Source: Desulfovibrionaceae bacterium
GTDB lineage: Bacteria > Desulfobacterota > Desulfovibrionia > Desulfovibrionales > Desulfovibrionaceae
Length of the DNA stretch: 24,787 nt
Reading direction: 5' to 3'
Assembly: GCA_009783115.1 (NCBI GenBank)
Contig: WRHT01000003.1
Span: forward strand, 1 to 24,787
This document shows positions 6,223 to 14,661 of this stretch, piece by piece; position 1 is the stretch's first letter; the number at the start of each line of letters is the position of its first letter. The notes beneath the pieces are model-generated. The model made no database searches and was not told the DNA's origin. It was given only the letters and a program-made list of their open reading frames with translations. Made by a program: the position numbers and the translations under genes.

Positions 6223-7017
6223 ATGAAACGCCACTTTTATATCGGCCTGGGCCTGGCCCTGTTGCTGTCGGCTTGTTCCCCGGCCTATACCGGTTTGGAC
6301 GGCAGCGTCATGTACACCAACACCAACCCGGATGTGGCCGTGATTCCGAATACCGGGATGATGCCCATGCAATCCGGCGTTATTTATGTCAACCTGGACA
6401 GCGACAGCAACCTGAAGCCCCGCACCCGCGTCAATTACGCCATTTACGGGGATGATGACGGCCCCCAGGTAAAACGGCATGCCCATGTGCTGTTCACGGA
6501 GATTATTGACCGCCACCAATTCCAGTTTATGCCGGAAACCTTCTCCGAACGTAACGAGATCGGCGTGAAAACCGTCAAGATCGAGGGGCGTAACTGGACC
6601 GAACATCAGCGTTATGAAAATTTCGAAGGCGACTGGTTCACCCGCTGGTGGACCATGAACGACCGCAATGCCCCGAAAACCTGGATCGGCAAACGCTGGT
6701 CGCGCAATGAAGATCTCTATACCCGCATCATTGTGGAATACCGTGAACCCCTGCCTGACTGCGCTTCTATCGAGGAAAACCAGATCATGTTCATTTTTAA
6801 CAATGTCCGCATAAACAGCCCCACCCTGGAATGCAAGCAGGAGGTGGACGCGATTTTCGAACGGGCGGATGAGGCCTTTTCCATCCGGCGCAGCAGCGCC
6901 ATGCAGCTTGGATCGGCGGCTCCGGCCAACGTCATGCGGCAGATGCCCTCCGGCCCCTCCATGAATACGACCAGACACATCGGCGTCGCCCAGATCACCT
7001 CGCAGCCGCTGGATTAA
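6223..7017 (+). CDS. Putative outer-membrane or periplasmic lipoprotein (Desulfovibrio type, possibly DUF4851)
   Basis: A 264-residue protein with a lipoprotein signal: MKRHFYIGLGLALLLSAC with the lipobox cysteine at residue 18. The residue after it is Ser, not Asp, so outer-membrane sorting is plausible. The mature part is rich in Asn, Arg and Trp (for example RWWTMNDRNAPKTWIGKRWS about 145-164) and shows no enzymatic motif. It resembles uncharacterised lipoproteins of Desulfovibrio that I associate with DUF4851, but this could not be checked. AAAGGAG lies nine bases before the ATG and a good promoter lies upstream. It is a single-gene unit between cheZ (divergent) and the radical SAM gene (convergent). 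Function unknown. Confidence 0.82.
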   Translation: MKRHFYIGLGLALLLSACSPAYTGLDGSVMYTNTNPDVAVIPNTGMMPMQSGVIYVNLDSDSNLKPRTRVNYAIYGDDDGPQVKRHAHVLFTEIIDRHQFQFMPETFSERNEIGVKTVKIEGRNWTEHQRYENFEGDWFTRWWTMNDRNAPKTWIGKRWSRNEDLYTRIIVEYREPLPDCASIEENQIMFIFNNVRINSPTLECKQEVDAIFERADEAFSIRRSSAMQLGSAAPANVMRQMPSGPSMNTTRHIGVAQITSQPLD

Positions 7018-7053
7018 CTTCGACGGTTCCTTCCCCCGCTTTGCCGGAAAAGC

Positions 7054-8337
7054 CTATACAAGCAAGCAGAGGCAAAGCAGGGGGAGAACCGGGTTGAAAT
7101 AGCCCAGCTTGAGCCATGGGCAGGCCTTGAGCAGGCGTTTTTTGAAATTGCCGAAACCAAGTCCGGGGCCGGTTTCCACCCCTTGCATCAAATCCAGGTA
7201 ATACTCAGGATCGATGTTCAAGTTGCGCAGTTGCACGCAATCCAGGCGGGTCTCCCGCGCCAGTTCCTCCAGGGCCTGAAATTCCAGCTCCGTGTCCGTG
7301 AAACCCGGAAAAAAAAGCAGGTTGAGCGAGACAAAAACGCCGCGGGATTTGGCTTCGTCAATGCTTCCGAGCACCTGGGCAAAGCTGAAGTTCACCGGGC
7401 GGTAATAGCGCAGGTAACTTTCCTCCCTGGCGCTGTTCAGGCTGACCCGCAGGGAGGAGAGTCCGGCGGCGCAAAGACGGGCGATTTCGCCGGGCATGGA
7501 GGCGTTGCTGTTCAGGTTGACGGTCCCCTCGCCCCCTTGGGCGCGAAAACAGCGGATGCTTTCTTCCAGGAGATCGCTTTCGGTCAGCGGTTCCCCTTCG
7601 CAACCTTGGCCAAAGGAATAGATCGGGGCTTCGGCCCGGCTCTGGTGCAGACGCATGACCTCCACCACCTCCTCCGGGCTGGGGGTGAAGTCCAGACGGC
7701 TTTGCGGGGCGGCGCAAATTTTTGACCCTTGCTCCTGCCGGGAGATACAGCCCACGCAACGGGCATTGCAGCGCCTGGAAACCGGCAACGGGGCTTCGTA
7801 GCGTCCCAGGCAAAAATTCCGGGCCGCCGGGCAGGAATAGGTCAGGGCGCAACGCCGGGTGAGCTGCTGAACCAGGCGGTTTTCCGGAAAGGCTTCAGCC
7901 AGTTCCAGGGCGCCACGGCGCAGTTTCTTGCCCGAAATGCCGCCGAACATCTGCCGGGGATCGTCATCCACTTTTTTGGCGCATACATAAATACGTCCAT
8001 GGGCATAGCCCACCGCGCCATAGGCAAAGAGCGGGAGCATGGGAGCGCCTGGAGCGCCGCGGTAGGCCGGATGGGCGGTGAGGGTATGGGCCGGGGCGGC
8101 GAAGGCCGCCACCGCGCTGTCTTCAACCTCCTCCACCTCCCCGTTTTCCGGATTATATCCCAGGGCGCGGCGTCCGGGCAGGAGAAAAAGCTCGCTCTCC
8201 TCCGGCAGGGGCATGAGCTCGTCAGGCCTGGGCAGGGCCAGATCCCGGCCCCGGCGGCAGAGCATGAGGCGATCCGGATCCTCGCAGATATTCCCCCGGA
8301 CATCGGCGGCCAGCAACAATGGCTGCAATGCTTTCAT
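7054..8337 (-). CDS. Radical SAM domain protein
   Basis: A 427-residue protein. The radical SAM cluster motif C-x3-C-x2-C is CNARCVGC (Cys190, 194, 197). Beyond it are SFGQGCEGEPL, NLNSNASMP and SLRVSLNSAREESYLRYYRP, typical of the SAM-binding TIM-barrel half. The N-terminal ~180 residues are not a radical SAM fold I recognise. Just before the motif lies a further group of cysteines (C163, C169, C176) that might hold a second cluster. I chose the ATG at 8337 because a longer frame from 8418 would overlap the divergent nadK. The ribosome site is weak for either start. The C-terminus ends in a hydrophobic stretch (FNPVLPLLCLCLLV). The substrate is unknown. Confidence 0.85.
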   Translation of the reverse strand: MKALQPLLLAADVRGNICEDPDRLMLCRRGRDLALPRPDELMPLPEESELFLLPGRRALGYNPENGEVEEVEDSAVAAFAAPAHTLTAHPAYRGAPGAPMLPLFAYGAVGYAHGRIYVCAKKVDDDPRQMFGGISGKKLRRGALELAEAFPENRLVQQLTRRCALTYSCPAARNFCLGRYEAPLPVSRRCNARCVGCISRQEQGSKICAAPQSRLDFTPSPEEVVEVMRLHQSRAEAPIYSFGQGCEGEPLTESDLLEESIRCFRAQGGEGTVNLNSNASMPGEIARLCAAGLSSLRVSLNSAREESYLRYYRPVNFSFAQVLGSIDEAKSRGVFVSLNLLFFPGFTDTELEFQALEELARETRLDCVQLRNLNIDPEYYLDLMQGVETGPGLGFGNFKKRLLKACPWLKLGYFNPVLPLLCLCLLV

Positions 8338-8377
8338 ATCTTGTTGCTCAATGCTTTTTCTGTTAAGTACCAAAACT

Positions 8378-9238
8378 ATGCCTAAATTACGCTCCGCGGC
8401 CTTGGCCGTAAAAAGCAACGACCCCTATTCCAGCGGCCTGGGCAGGGATATAACCGACTGGCTGACCGCCAGGGGAGTGCAGGTCTCTCTCCCCGGCCCG
8501 GAAAACGACCCGGCCCCAGCTGGAACGGACCTGGCGCTGAGCGTGGGCGGAGACGGCTCCATGATCAGCGCGGCCCGCAGACTAGCCGGCCGGAATATCC
8601 CCCTGATCGGGGTAAACACGGGCCGGGTGGGTTTTCTGCCCGAACTGGAACCTAATAACTGGCGCGAAGGGCTGGCCTTGGCCCTGGACAAGCGCTGGAG
8701 CCTGGAAAAACGCCTGGCCGTGGCCTTCGTCATTCACCGCGCCGGACAGGATCCTTTTTCCGGCCTGGCCGTCAACGAGCTGGTCATCACCAGGAGCGGC
8801 CTGTCCCGCCTTCCGGCCTACGAACTGGCGGCCTACGAACCGGCGGCCGGGGCCTCAAAATTTATCACCCTGCGCGCCGATGGCCTGATCGCCGCTTCGC
8901 CCACCGGATCCACCGCCTATTCCGGTTCCGCCGGCGGCCCCCTGCTTCACCCCTCGGTCAAGGCTTATGCCGTCACCGCCATTTGCCCTTTCCAGACACG
9001 CATGCCGCCCCTGGTGCTGGGAGCCCGAACCCCGCTGGAGATTACCCTGCGGGAAAGCTCCGGGGAATGTTACGCCGTGGCTGACGGGCAGGAATTCTTC
9101 CCCTTGCGGGAAGGCGACCGCTTGACCCTGCGCGGGCAAGAAGACGCCATCATCCTGGCCCGCCTGGGTATATACGGCTACTTTGACAAACTGCGCTCCA
9201 CCTTCATGGCCGATTCCCCTGGGATGCCGCGCCCATAG
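8378..9238 (+). CDS. nadK: NAD kinase
   Basis: A 286-residue protein that phosphorylates NAD to NADP in the cytoplasm. It shows the GGDG nucleotide site at 57-60 ([16 protein letters not shown]), [17 protein letters not shown], the NE motif in [13 protein letters not shown] and the conserved [21 protein letters not shown] that lines the NAD site. Length is normal for the family. The start at [12 protein letters not shown] is chosen because bacterial NADKs begin just before such a beta strand; an in-frame ATG at 8351 would add nine residues. Neither has a good Shine-Dalgarno sequence. It is divergent from the radical SAM gene with only 40 bases between starts. Its 3' end overlaps that of hisF by 35 bases, tail to tail. 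Confidence 0.95.
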   Translation: MPKLRSAALAVKSNDPYSSGLGRDITDWLTARGVQVSLPGPENDPAPAGTDLALSVGGDGSMISAARRLAGRNIPLIGVNTGRVGFLPELEPNNWREGLALALDKRWSLEKRLAVAFVIHRAGQDPFSGLAVNELVITRSGLSRLPAYELAAYEPAAGASKFITLRADGLIAASPTGSTAYSGSAGGPLLHPSVKAYAVTAICPFQTRMPPLVLGARTPLEITLRESSGECYAVADGQEFFPLREGDRLTLRGQEDAIILARLGIYGYFDKLRSTFMADSPGMPRP

Positions 9239-10022
9239 CCCCCGCCGCCCTGACTTTACAGCCCTGATCGCGCAGATAGGCTTTAAGTTCGCCAATGGAA
9301 TATTCCCCGTAATGCACAATGGAAGCGATCAACGCGGCTGACGCACGGCCCAGGGTCAGAGCCTCCAGAAGATGCCCCGGCTTGCCAGCCCCTCCGGAAG
9401 CTATGACCGGCACGGGCACGGAATCGGCAATGAGACGGGTAATGGACAGATCGTAACCGTCCCTGGTTCCGTCAGCGTCAATGGAATTGACACAGATTTC
9501 GCCGGCCCCCAGCTCCACGCCCCGTACGGCCCAGGCACGCGCGTCCAGCCCGGTCCGCCTGCGCCCGCCGTGGATCACCACCTCGTACCCCGAAGGAAGG
9601 TTCACGTTTCCCGGCACAAAAAGCACATCCATGCCCAGGACAATGGCCTGGGATCCAAAAGCCTCCGCCCCCCGTGCGATGAGCTCCGGGTCCCGCACCG
9701 CCGCCGAATTGACCGAGACTTTCTCTGCCCCGGCCAGGAGCACGGCCCGCATATCCGGCACGCTGGCGATGCCTCCGCCCACGCTGAAGGGGATGGCAAT
9801 GACGGCGGCCACCTTTTCCACCACCTCCAGGAAGATCCCTCTGGATTCATGGGAGGCGGTGATGTCATAAAAGACTATTTCGTCCGCGCCCTCTTCGTAA
9901 TAGCGGCGGGCGCTCTCCACCGGGTCGCCTATATCGGCGTTGCCCGCGAACTTTATTCCCTTGGTCAGGCGTCCGTCCCGCACGTCCAGGCAGGGGATGA
10001 CGCGTTTACTGAGCATGGACAC
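9204..10022 (-). CDS. hisF: Imidazole glycerol phosphate synthase, cyclase subunit HisF
   Basis: HisF uses ammonia from HisH to turn PRFAR into imidazole glycerol phosphate and AICAR in histidine synthesis. The (beta/alpha)8 barrel is complete: [12 protein letters not shown] with the catalytic Asp near 14, [34 protein letters not shown] with the second catalytic Asp, [26 protein letters not shown] and [14 protein letters not shown] at 10022 and an ATG at 10016 are both possible starts. The coding region overlaps the end of hisH, so translation is probably coupled. After the usual end ([13 protein letters not shown]) there are about 14 extra residues, [14 protein letters not shown], which run over the nadK 3' end. 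Confidence 0.96.
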   Translation of the reverse strand: MSMLSKRVIPCLDVRDGRLTKGIKFAGNADIGDPVESARRYYEEGADEIVFYDITASHESRGIFLEVVEKVAAVIAIPFSVGGGIASVPDMRAVLLAGAEKVSVNSAAVRDPELIARGAEAFGSQAIVLGMDVLFVPGNVNLPSGYEVVIHGGRRRTGLDARAWAVRGVELGAGEICVNSIDADGTRDGYDLSITRLIADSVPVPVIASGGAGKPGHLLEALTLGRASAALIASIVHYGEYSIGELKAYLRDQGCKVRAAGAMGAASQGNRP

Positions 10023-10647
10023 GCTCCCGGCAATAACGGTGAAAATTGTCCAACAGCCTCAGCCCGGCCGGACCGCTCTTTTCGGCATGAAACTGCACCG
10101 CCCACAAGCCGTCCCGCCCCAGGGCCGAGCAAAATTCCCCGCCGTAAGAGGTGTCGGCCAGCACATACTCCGGAGCTGGCTCCGCATAGTAACTGTGCAC
10201 AAAATAAAACTCCTCCCCTTCCTCCAGGCCCGCGAAGAGCGGGCTGGAGCGACGCGGCCGGACGCTGTTCCAGCCCATGTGCGGCACGGCGATTGGAAGG
10301 CCGCTCTCCTCTCGTTGTGACGGATCAAAACGCCTGGTCCGTCCGGGGATCAGCCCCAGGGTCTCCATCCCGTTTTCTTCGCTATATTCCAAAAGAATCT
10401 GGCAGCCCAGGCAAATCCCCAAAAGAGGCCGCCCTTGCGCCACCCAGTTCTTCAGCAGGCAATCCAGACCGCTTCCGGCCAAGTGCCGCATGGCCTGGCC
10501 GGCCGCGCCCACCCCTGGAAAAACCAGCCCCCAGGCAGAAGCGATCGCCGCCGGATCAGCGGTGATTAGCGCCGGCACGCCCAGCATGGCAAAGGCCCTG
10601 GCCACGCTAGTCTGGTTGCCCGCCCCGTAGTCAAGAATCGCCAGCAT
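10006..10647 (-). CDS. hisH: Imidazole glycerol phosphate synthase, glutaminase subunit HisH
   Basis: A 213-residue class I glutamine amidotransferase that makes ammonia for HisF. It shows [16 protein letters not shown] at the N-terminus, [10 protein letters not shown], the nucleophile cysteine in [26 protein letters not shown] and the His/Glu of the triad in [10 protein letters not shown]. Most relatives read FHPEKS; the alanine is a mild oddity that should not remove the triad. The ATG at 10647 has GGGAG upstream; the longer open frame has no support. It is the middle gene of a leftward unit with the secreted protein gene (25 bases upstream) and hisF (overlapping). Confidence in function is high. 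Confidence 0.95.
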   Translation of the reverse strand: MLAILDYGAGNQTSVARAFAMLGVPALITADPAAIASAWGLVFPGVGAAGQAMRHLAGSGLDCLLKNWVAQGRPLLGICLGCQILLEYSEENGMETLGLIPGRTRRFDPSQREESGLPIAVPHMGWNSVRPRRSSPLFAGLEEGEEFYFVHSYYAEPAPEYVLADTSYGGEFCSALGRDGLWAVQFHAEKSGPAGLRLLDNFHRYCRERVHAQ

Positions 10648-10672
10648 CGCGGTTTTACTCCCTGCCCCGCGC

Positions 10673-11077
10673 CTATTTGGCGGGCCCTGTCCGCACCCGG
10701 TCAAAAACCAAGGTCTCTTCCCGGTCGGTCAGGCGGAGCTGATTCGGATCTTTTTTTTCCAGCAACAGGACAGGCTCGAAACCCTCCAGCCGCACGGAAG
10801 CCCGCTGAGGCTCCAGCCGGATCGCTTTCAGGCGGTGGATTTTGGGCACGCCACCCGGCCATTCCGCCCGCAGGCGTCCGTCGGCCTCCAAAATCAGGCG
10901 CAGTCCCTTGAAATCTTCCGGCCGCGCGGTCAGGCTCCCGGACAGGGGCTGGCTCAATTCCTGGTTCAGGGTCCAGACGCCGGCAAAGGCCGCCAGCCCG
11001 GTCTCGGCCGCGCCCAAGGCCGGGCACAGGGCCAAGCCCCACCAGAACAAAACGAAAATTCCGCCGATACGCCGCAT
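10673..11077 (-). CDS. Small secreted hypothetical protein
   Basis: A 134-residue protein with a clear signal peptide, [23 protein letters not shown], probably cut after GAA (about residue 24). The mature part is about 110 residues with alternating beta-like segments ([60 protein letters not shown]). This composition suggests a small beta-sheet or lipocalin-like fold, but no family was recognised. The start at MRR is chosen from the signal peptide. The gene lies 25 bases upstream of hisH on the same strand, so it is likely co-transcribed with hisHF, without an evident functional link to histidine synthesis. It is divergent from maf. Confidence 0.65.
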   Translation of the reverse strand: MRRIGGIFVLFWWGLALCPALGAAETGLAAFAGVWTLNQELSQPLSGSLTARPEDFKGLRLILEADGRLRAEWPGGVPKIHRLKAIRLEPQRASVRLEGFEPVLLLEKKDPNQLRLTDREETLVFDRVRTGPAK

Positions 11078-11165
11078 ATTCACCGCCTGTGCCGGTATAA
11101 CCCTAAGCCGGGGCAAAATCCAGCCAATATCTTCACGGCTATTGCTCCCGGACGCGGATTGGCTT

Positions 11166-11825
11166 ATGAGCCTGGACATGAGCTTTTTTCACGCCCTGCG
11201 CCCTTTGATCCTGGCCTCCGGCTCGCCCAGACGGCGGGATCTGCTGCGTTCCGCGGGTTTGGAATTCCGCATCCGGGCGGCCCCGCTGGAAGTTACGCCG
11301 GAAACCGGCGAAGATCCAGGGCATTACGCCAGCCGGGCGGCCAGGGGCAAGGCATGGGCCGTGCTGGACTTACTGGCTGGCGAAGAACGGCAGGCAGCCA
11401 TCCTGGCCGCGGATACCATTGTGGCCCTGGACGGCCGCATCCTGGGCAAACCCGCGAGCCGCGCCGAGGCCCTGGAGATGCTCAGCGCCTTGGCCGGACG
11501 GACGCACACGGTGATCACGGCCTGCGCCCTTCTGCCGTCCGGAGAAAAAGACGGGCTGGTGGAATTCATGGCCGGGAGCCAAGTAACTTTCTGGAATCCT
11601 CCGCCGGGAGCGCTCCATAACTATGCAGCCGGAGACGAACCCCTGGACAAAGCCGGGGCCTATGCCGCCCAGGGCAGCGGCAGCATGCTGATCCGTTCCC
11701 TGTCAGGCTCCTGGACCAACGTGGTGGGGCTGCCCCTGAGCGAAACCCTGGACGCCCTGCTGGCGCACAAGGTAATTGCTGACATTGCTCCATGTTATCC
11801 CCAAGATTTCCGGCGGGATGGCTGA
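11166..11825 (+). CDS. maf: Maf-family nucleoside triphosphate pyrophosphatase
   Basis: Maf proteins hydrolyse non-canonical or modified nucleoside triphosphates to monophosphates. The family signature LILASGSPRRRDLLRSAGL is at the N-terminus, the catalytic ADTIVALDGRILGKP in the middle, then AGRTHTVITACAL, DKAGAYAAQG and WTNVVGLPLSETL. These are in the usual order. Length is 219 residues from the ATG at 11166, or 215 from the ATG at 11178; neither has a strong ribosome site. The C-terminal ~25 residues (AHKVIADIAPCYPQDFRRDG) are somewhat longer than usual. The stop overlaps the queA start by eight bases, so the pair is probably translated together. Confidence 0.92.
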   Translation: MSLDMSFFHALRPLILASGSPRRRDLLRSAGLEFRIRAAPLEVTPETGEDPGHYASRAARGKAWAVLDLLAGEERQAAILAADTIVALDGRILGKPASRAEALEMLSALAGRTHTVITACALLPSGEKDGLVEFMAGSQVTFWNPPPGALHNYAAGDEPLDKAGAYAAQGSGSMLIRSLSGSWTNVVGLPLSETLDALLAHKVIADIAPCYPQDFRRDG

Positions 11826-12951
11826 GATGTTCCGGGTGGAAGAGGAAGAAGAGGATTACCTGCTCTCCTCCTATGCCTTCGCCCTGCCGGAAGAGCGCAT
11901 CGCCCAGCGCCCGTGCGCGGCCAGAGGGGAATCCCTGCTCTATTTGCTGGACCGCCGGAGTCCGGAAAACGATGGACTGGATCATTTCAGGCGGCTGCCC
12001 GAACTTCTGCCGCCGCGCTCCCTGCTGGTGGCCAACAATGCCAGGGTCGTTCCGGCCAGGCTGGAAGGAAGGCGTGCCGGCGGCGGCAAGCTGGAATTTT
12101 TGCTGCTAAGCCCGCCGCCGCTCCTGGAAGCGGAGGCCGAGGCCGAGGCCGGAGGGCGGCGCGCGGCGGAGGCCAAGGCGCTGATCCGTCCGGCAGGCCG
12201 CCTCCGCTTGGGGGAAAGTTATTCCCTGGCCGGGGAGATGCGCATGACCCCGCTGGAAAAGGCGGAGTTCGGCCAGGCCAGGGTACGCCTATCCTGGCCT
12301 GGGAGCCTGGCGGATCAGCTCCACAGGCACGGACGCCTCCCCCTGCCTCCTTATATCCGGCGCGCGCCGGACCCGGAGGATTTGGAACGCTACCAGACCA
12401 TCCATGCCGATGCGGGCAAAGCCGGGGCCGTGGCCGCCCCCACCGCCGGTCTGCACTTCACCCCGGAGATCCGGGAGAGCCTCGCCCGCGCCGGGCATGG
12501 ATGGGCGGAACTGACCCTGTATGTGGGCTATGGGACATTCAGCCCGGTGCGCGCGGCGGATATCCGCAAGCACAGCCTACATCCTGAGTACGCTGAACTG
12601 CCCGCGGAAACCGTCCGCCGCGTCCTTGCGGCCAAGGCTGAAGGCCGTCCGGTGGTGGCCGTGGGGACAACCAGCGTACGGGTTCTGGAAGGCATGGCCG
12701 AAGAAGCGGCCCTGACCGGGGCGGACGCATTACTGCGGCCCGGAAAGGCTTGGCTGAACTGCTTTATTTATCCAGGCCGGCCCCTCCGGGTGGCGGACGC
12801 CCTGATCACCAATTTCCATCTGCCGGAAAGCACCCTGATCATGCTGGCCTCCGCCTTCACCGGCAGGAAACGCCTGCTGGAGGCTTACGCCAAGGCCATT
12901 GCCCTGGGCTGCCGCTTTTTTTCTTACGGCGATGCCATGCTGATCCGCTGA
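11818..12951 (+). CDS. queA: S-adenosylmethionine:tRNA ribosyltransferase-isomerase QueA
   Basis: QueA transfers the ribosyl part of SAM to 7-aminomethyl-7-deazaguanine in tRNA, forming epoxyqueuosine. The 377-residue frame has the family blocks LLSSYAFALPEERIAQRP, LLVANNARVVPARLEG, LPLPPYIRR, YQTIHADAGKAGAVAAPTAG with LHFTPE, LYVGYGTFSPV, VAVGTTSVRVLE, TNFHLPESTLIMLASAF and FFSYGDAMLI. The start at 11818 overlaps maf; an ATG at 11827 is an alternative. After residue ~100 an Ala/Glu-rich insertion (EAEAEAEAGGRRAAEAK) lengthens a loop. It is encoded by three GAGGCC units in a row at 12133-12150. No clear strong terminator follows, only a weak CCCCAA/TTGGGG pairing near 12956-12981. Confidence 0.96.
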   Translation: MAEMFRVEEEEEDYLLSSYAFALPEERIAQRPCAARGESLLYLLDRRSPENDGLDHFRRLPELLPPRSLLVANNARVVPARLEGRRAGGGKLEFLLLSPPPLLEAEAEAEAGGRRAAEAKALIRPAGRLRLGESYSLAGEMRMTPLEKAEFGQARVRLSWPGSLADQLHRHGRLPLPPYIRRAPDPEDLERYQTIHADAGKAGAVAAPTAGLHFTPEIRESLARAGHGWAELTLYVGYGTFSPVRAADIRKHSLHPEYAELPAETVRRVLAAKAEGRPVVAVGTTSVRVLEGMAEEAALTGADALLRPGKAWLNCFIYPGRPLRVADALITNFHLPESTLIMLASAFTGRKRLLEAYAKAIALGCRFFSYGDAMLIR

Positions 12952-12971
12952 ATTCCCCAAAAAACGCTCCC

Positions 12972-13607
12972 TTATTGGGGCTTTCCACCTCCCCCGATTG
13001 TTTCCTTAATAAGATCGTCAAGCATATTCTGCGCCGCATTATTCCCTTGCGCCACGGCCTTGCGGTACCATTCCGCCGCCTTTTCCAAATCCTTGGCTAC
13101 GCCGATGCCCCTGTGATACATAACGCCAAGCAGACATTGCGCCTCATCATCCCCTTGCCCGGCCGCCTTGCGGAGCCATTCAGCCGCCAAGGCTTCGTCC
13201 TTGGCCAGGCCGATGCCGCCGTTATAATATAAAAAGCCAAGCATATACTGCGCTTCGGCATCCCCTTGATCCGCCGCCTTGTGAAACCATTCCATAGCCT
13301 GTTTCCCGTCTCTGGCTACGCCGAGGCCATAGCCGCACATAAGGGCAAGCCTGCGCTGCGCCCCGGCATTTCCTTGATCCGCGGCCTGGCGAAGCCCTTT
13401 TTCGGCCTTGCGAAACCATTCCGCGGCCAGCGCTTCGTCAGCGGCCACGCCCAAACCCCTGTCATAGATCATAGCAAGTTCAAATTGCGCGATGGCATCC
13501 CCCCGCTCCGCAGCCTTGCGGAGATCCTCCGCAGATTGCTCCGCGAAGGCCGGATTGGCAAACAGGACAAAAACAACCGCCCAAAACAAACGAACAAGGG
13601 ATTTCAT
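12972..13607 (-). CDS. Secreted Sel1-repeat (TPR-like) protein
   Basis: A 211-residue protein starting with a signal peptide (MKSLVRLFWAVVFVLFANPAFA, cut after AFA), followed by about four to five Sel1-type repeats of ~36 residues. Each has the pattern GDAEAQYMLGFLYYNG...KDEALAAEWLRKAAGQ. Repeats of this kind build curved helical scaffolds for protein-protein contacts, usually periplasmic when a signal peptide is present. The first repeat junction is irregular (RKAEKGLRQAADQGN), with an extra short helix. The start at MKSL has AAGGAG six bases upstream. It lies convergent with queA and downstream of the AT-rich methyltransferase gene. The partner is unknown. Confidence 0.9.
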   Translation of the reverse strand: MKSLVRLFWAVVFVLFANPAFAEQSAEDLRKAAERGDAIAQFELAMIYDRGLGVAADEALAAEWFRKAEKGLRQAADQGNAGAQRRLALMCGYGLGVARDGKQAMEWFHKAADQGDAEAQYMLGFLYYNGGIGLAKDEALAAEWLRKAAGQGDDEAQCLLGVMYHRGIGVAKDLEKAAEWYRKAVAQGNNAAQNMLDDLIKETIGGGGKPQ

Positions 13608-13718
13608 GCGCCACTCCTTGGCAGAGGTTTGGAGGCCAGGCCCCCAAGCGGAGATTGGGGCGGCAGCCACCCAAATAGGTTATACACATAATTATTTTTA
13701 TTCAATAAATTTCGCATA

Positions 13719-14612
13719 TTACACATCAAATAAATCTAACTGCCGCTTATTTTGAAAAAATTCTATATTTTTTTCTGCGAGTAAAATGTAATCTGGGTTT
13801 ATCTCATAAGCAATATAATTTCCTTTATTTTGTAAAACAGATATACATTCGGATCCACTACCACAAAATGGTATTAAAACATTATAACTCATTTGCGGCT
13901 TGCAAGATTTAATAAGTCTATTTGTCAGTTCAATAGGTTTCTGTGTTGGATGTACTATTATATTATGATTATCATGTAATTTTCTTTTTGTTGGAGCAAC
14001 GATACATTCACAATCCTTACAATATATAATACGTTCCTTCAATGATGCGCCGCCAGCGAGCGTTGATTGAGAAATTACATCCCTTGGGAGTGCTCCATTT
14101 TCATTCGCTCGATATATAGTATCCTTACCTCCATTTGCGGCAAAACGGCCATTACCCGCAGGACGCACACGACCGGCGCTTCCATTCAGAAATCCATCGG
14201 TATATGGCTCACGAATAGCGTCACGATTAAATACAGGGTCTTTTTTCCAATAACAAATAATTGATTCATGGCTTCTTTGCCAAAAATTTAATGATGGAAC
14301 ATTTTTGTTAGTATAATGCCAAACAAGCCATCGCTGTTTTTCTATAGGCAATAATACCGAAATATGAGCAAGAATTTCATCAAAACCATAAATAAACATT
14401 GTTCCTGTTGGTTTAAGTACTCTTTCACATTCAAATAACCATAATTTAACCCATTCTATATAGTCTTCTAGATTACGTTTATCAGAATCATTGCCAAAAT
14501 CTTTTCCAATATTATATGGCGGATCAGCAATTATTATATCCATACTGCTATCTTGTAGATCTTTTATGCCAATGGCACAATCACACAAATGAATATTATT
14601 TTCTATTTTCAT
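13719..14612 (-). CDS. Site-specific DNA methyltransferase (N6-adenine or N4-cytosine), AT-rich and solitary
   Basis: A 297-residue amino-methyltransferase. The catalytic motif DPPY (IADPPYNIGKDF, about residues 29-40) comes before the SAM-binding motif FCGSG (IPFCGSGSECIS, about 247-258), and HPTQKP (about 221-226) lies between. This is the beta-class order. A cysteine pair (CKDC, about 199-202) precedes HPTQKP and might bind zinc with nearby residues. The gene is very AT-rich, unlike its GC-rich neighbours, which indicates horizontal transfer. No restriction endonuclease is visible on either side, so it is orphan within this window. The ATG lacks a clear Shine-Dalgarno sequence. The recognition site cannot be told. 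It ends in KRQLDLFDV. Confidence 0.9.
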   Translation of the reverse strand: MKIENNIHLCDCAIGIKDLQDSSMDIIIADPPYNIGKDFGNDSDKRNLEDYIEWVKLWLFECERVLKPTGTMFIYGFDEILAHISVLLPIEKQRWLVWHYTNKNVPSLNFWQRSHESIICYWKKDPVFNRDAIREPYTDGFLNGSAGRVRPAGNGRFAANGGKDTIYRANENGALPRDVISQSTLAGGASLKERIIYCKDCECIVAPTKRKLHDNHNIIVHPTQKPIELTNRLIKSCKPQMSYNVLIPFCGSGSECISVLQNKGNYIAYEINPDYILLAEKNIEFFQNKRQLDLFDV

Positions 14613-14661
14613 AAAATATATAATTCCCCAAAAAACAAATCAAAGCGGCAGGGATGCCGGA

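Noticed and set aside
6172..6978. 268-codon open frame on the minus strand opposite the lipoprotein gene
   Set aside because: The plus-strand gene has a promoter, ribosome site, signal peptide and lipobox; the minus frame has none.
8351..8377. Longer nadK start (MLFLLSTKT)
   Set aside because: It would add a non-conserved hydrophobic segment and has no ribosome site; the ATG at 8378 fits the family start better.
9372..10565. 397-codon open frame on the plus strand opposite hisF and hisH
   Set aside because: It mirrors two well-conserved histidine genes and its sequence has no recognisable domain.
12956..12981. CCCCAA ... TTGGGG pairing after queA as a terminator
   Set aside because: The stem is only six base pairs with a long loop and lacks a following T-run.
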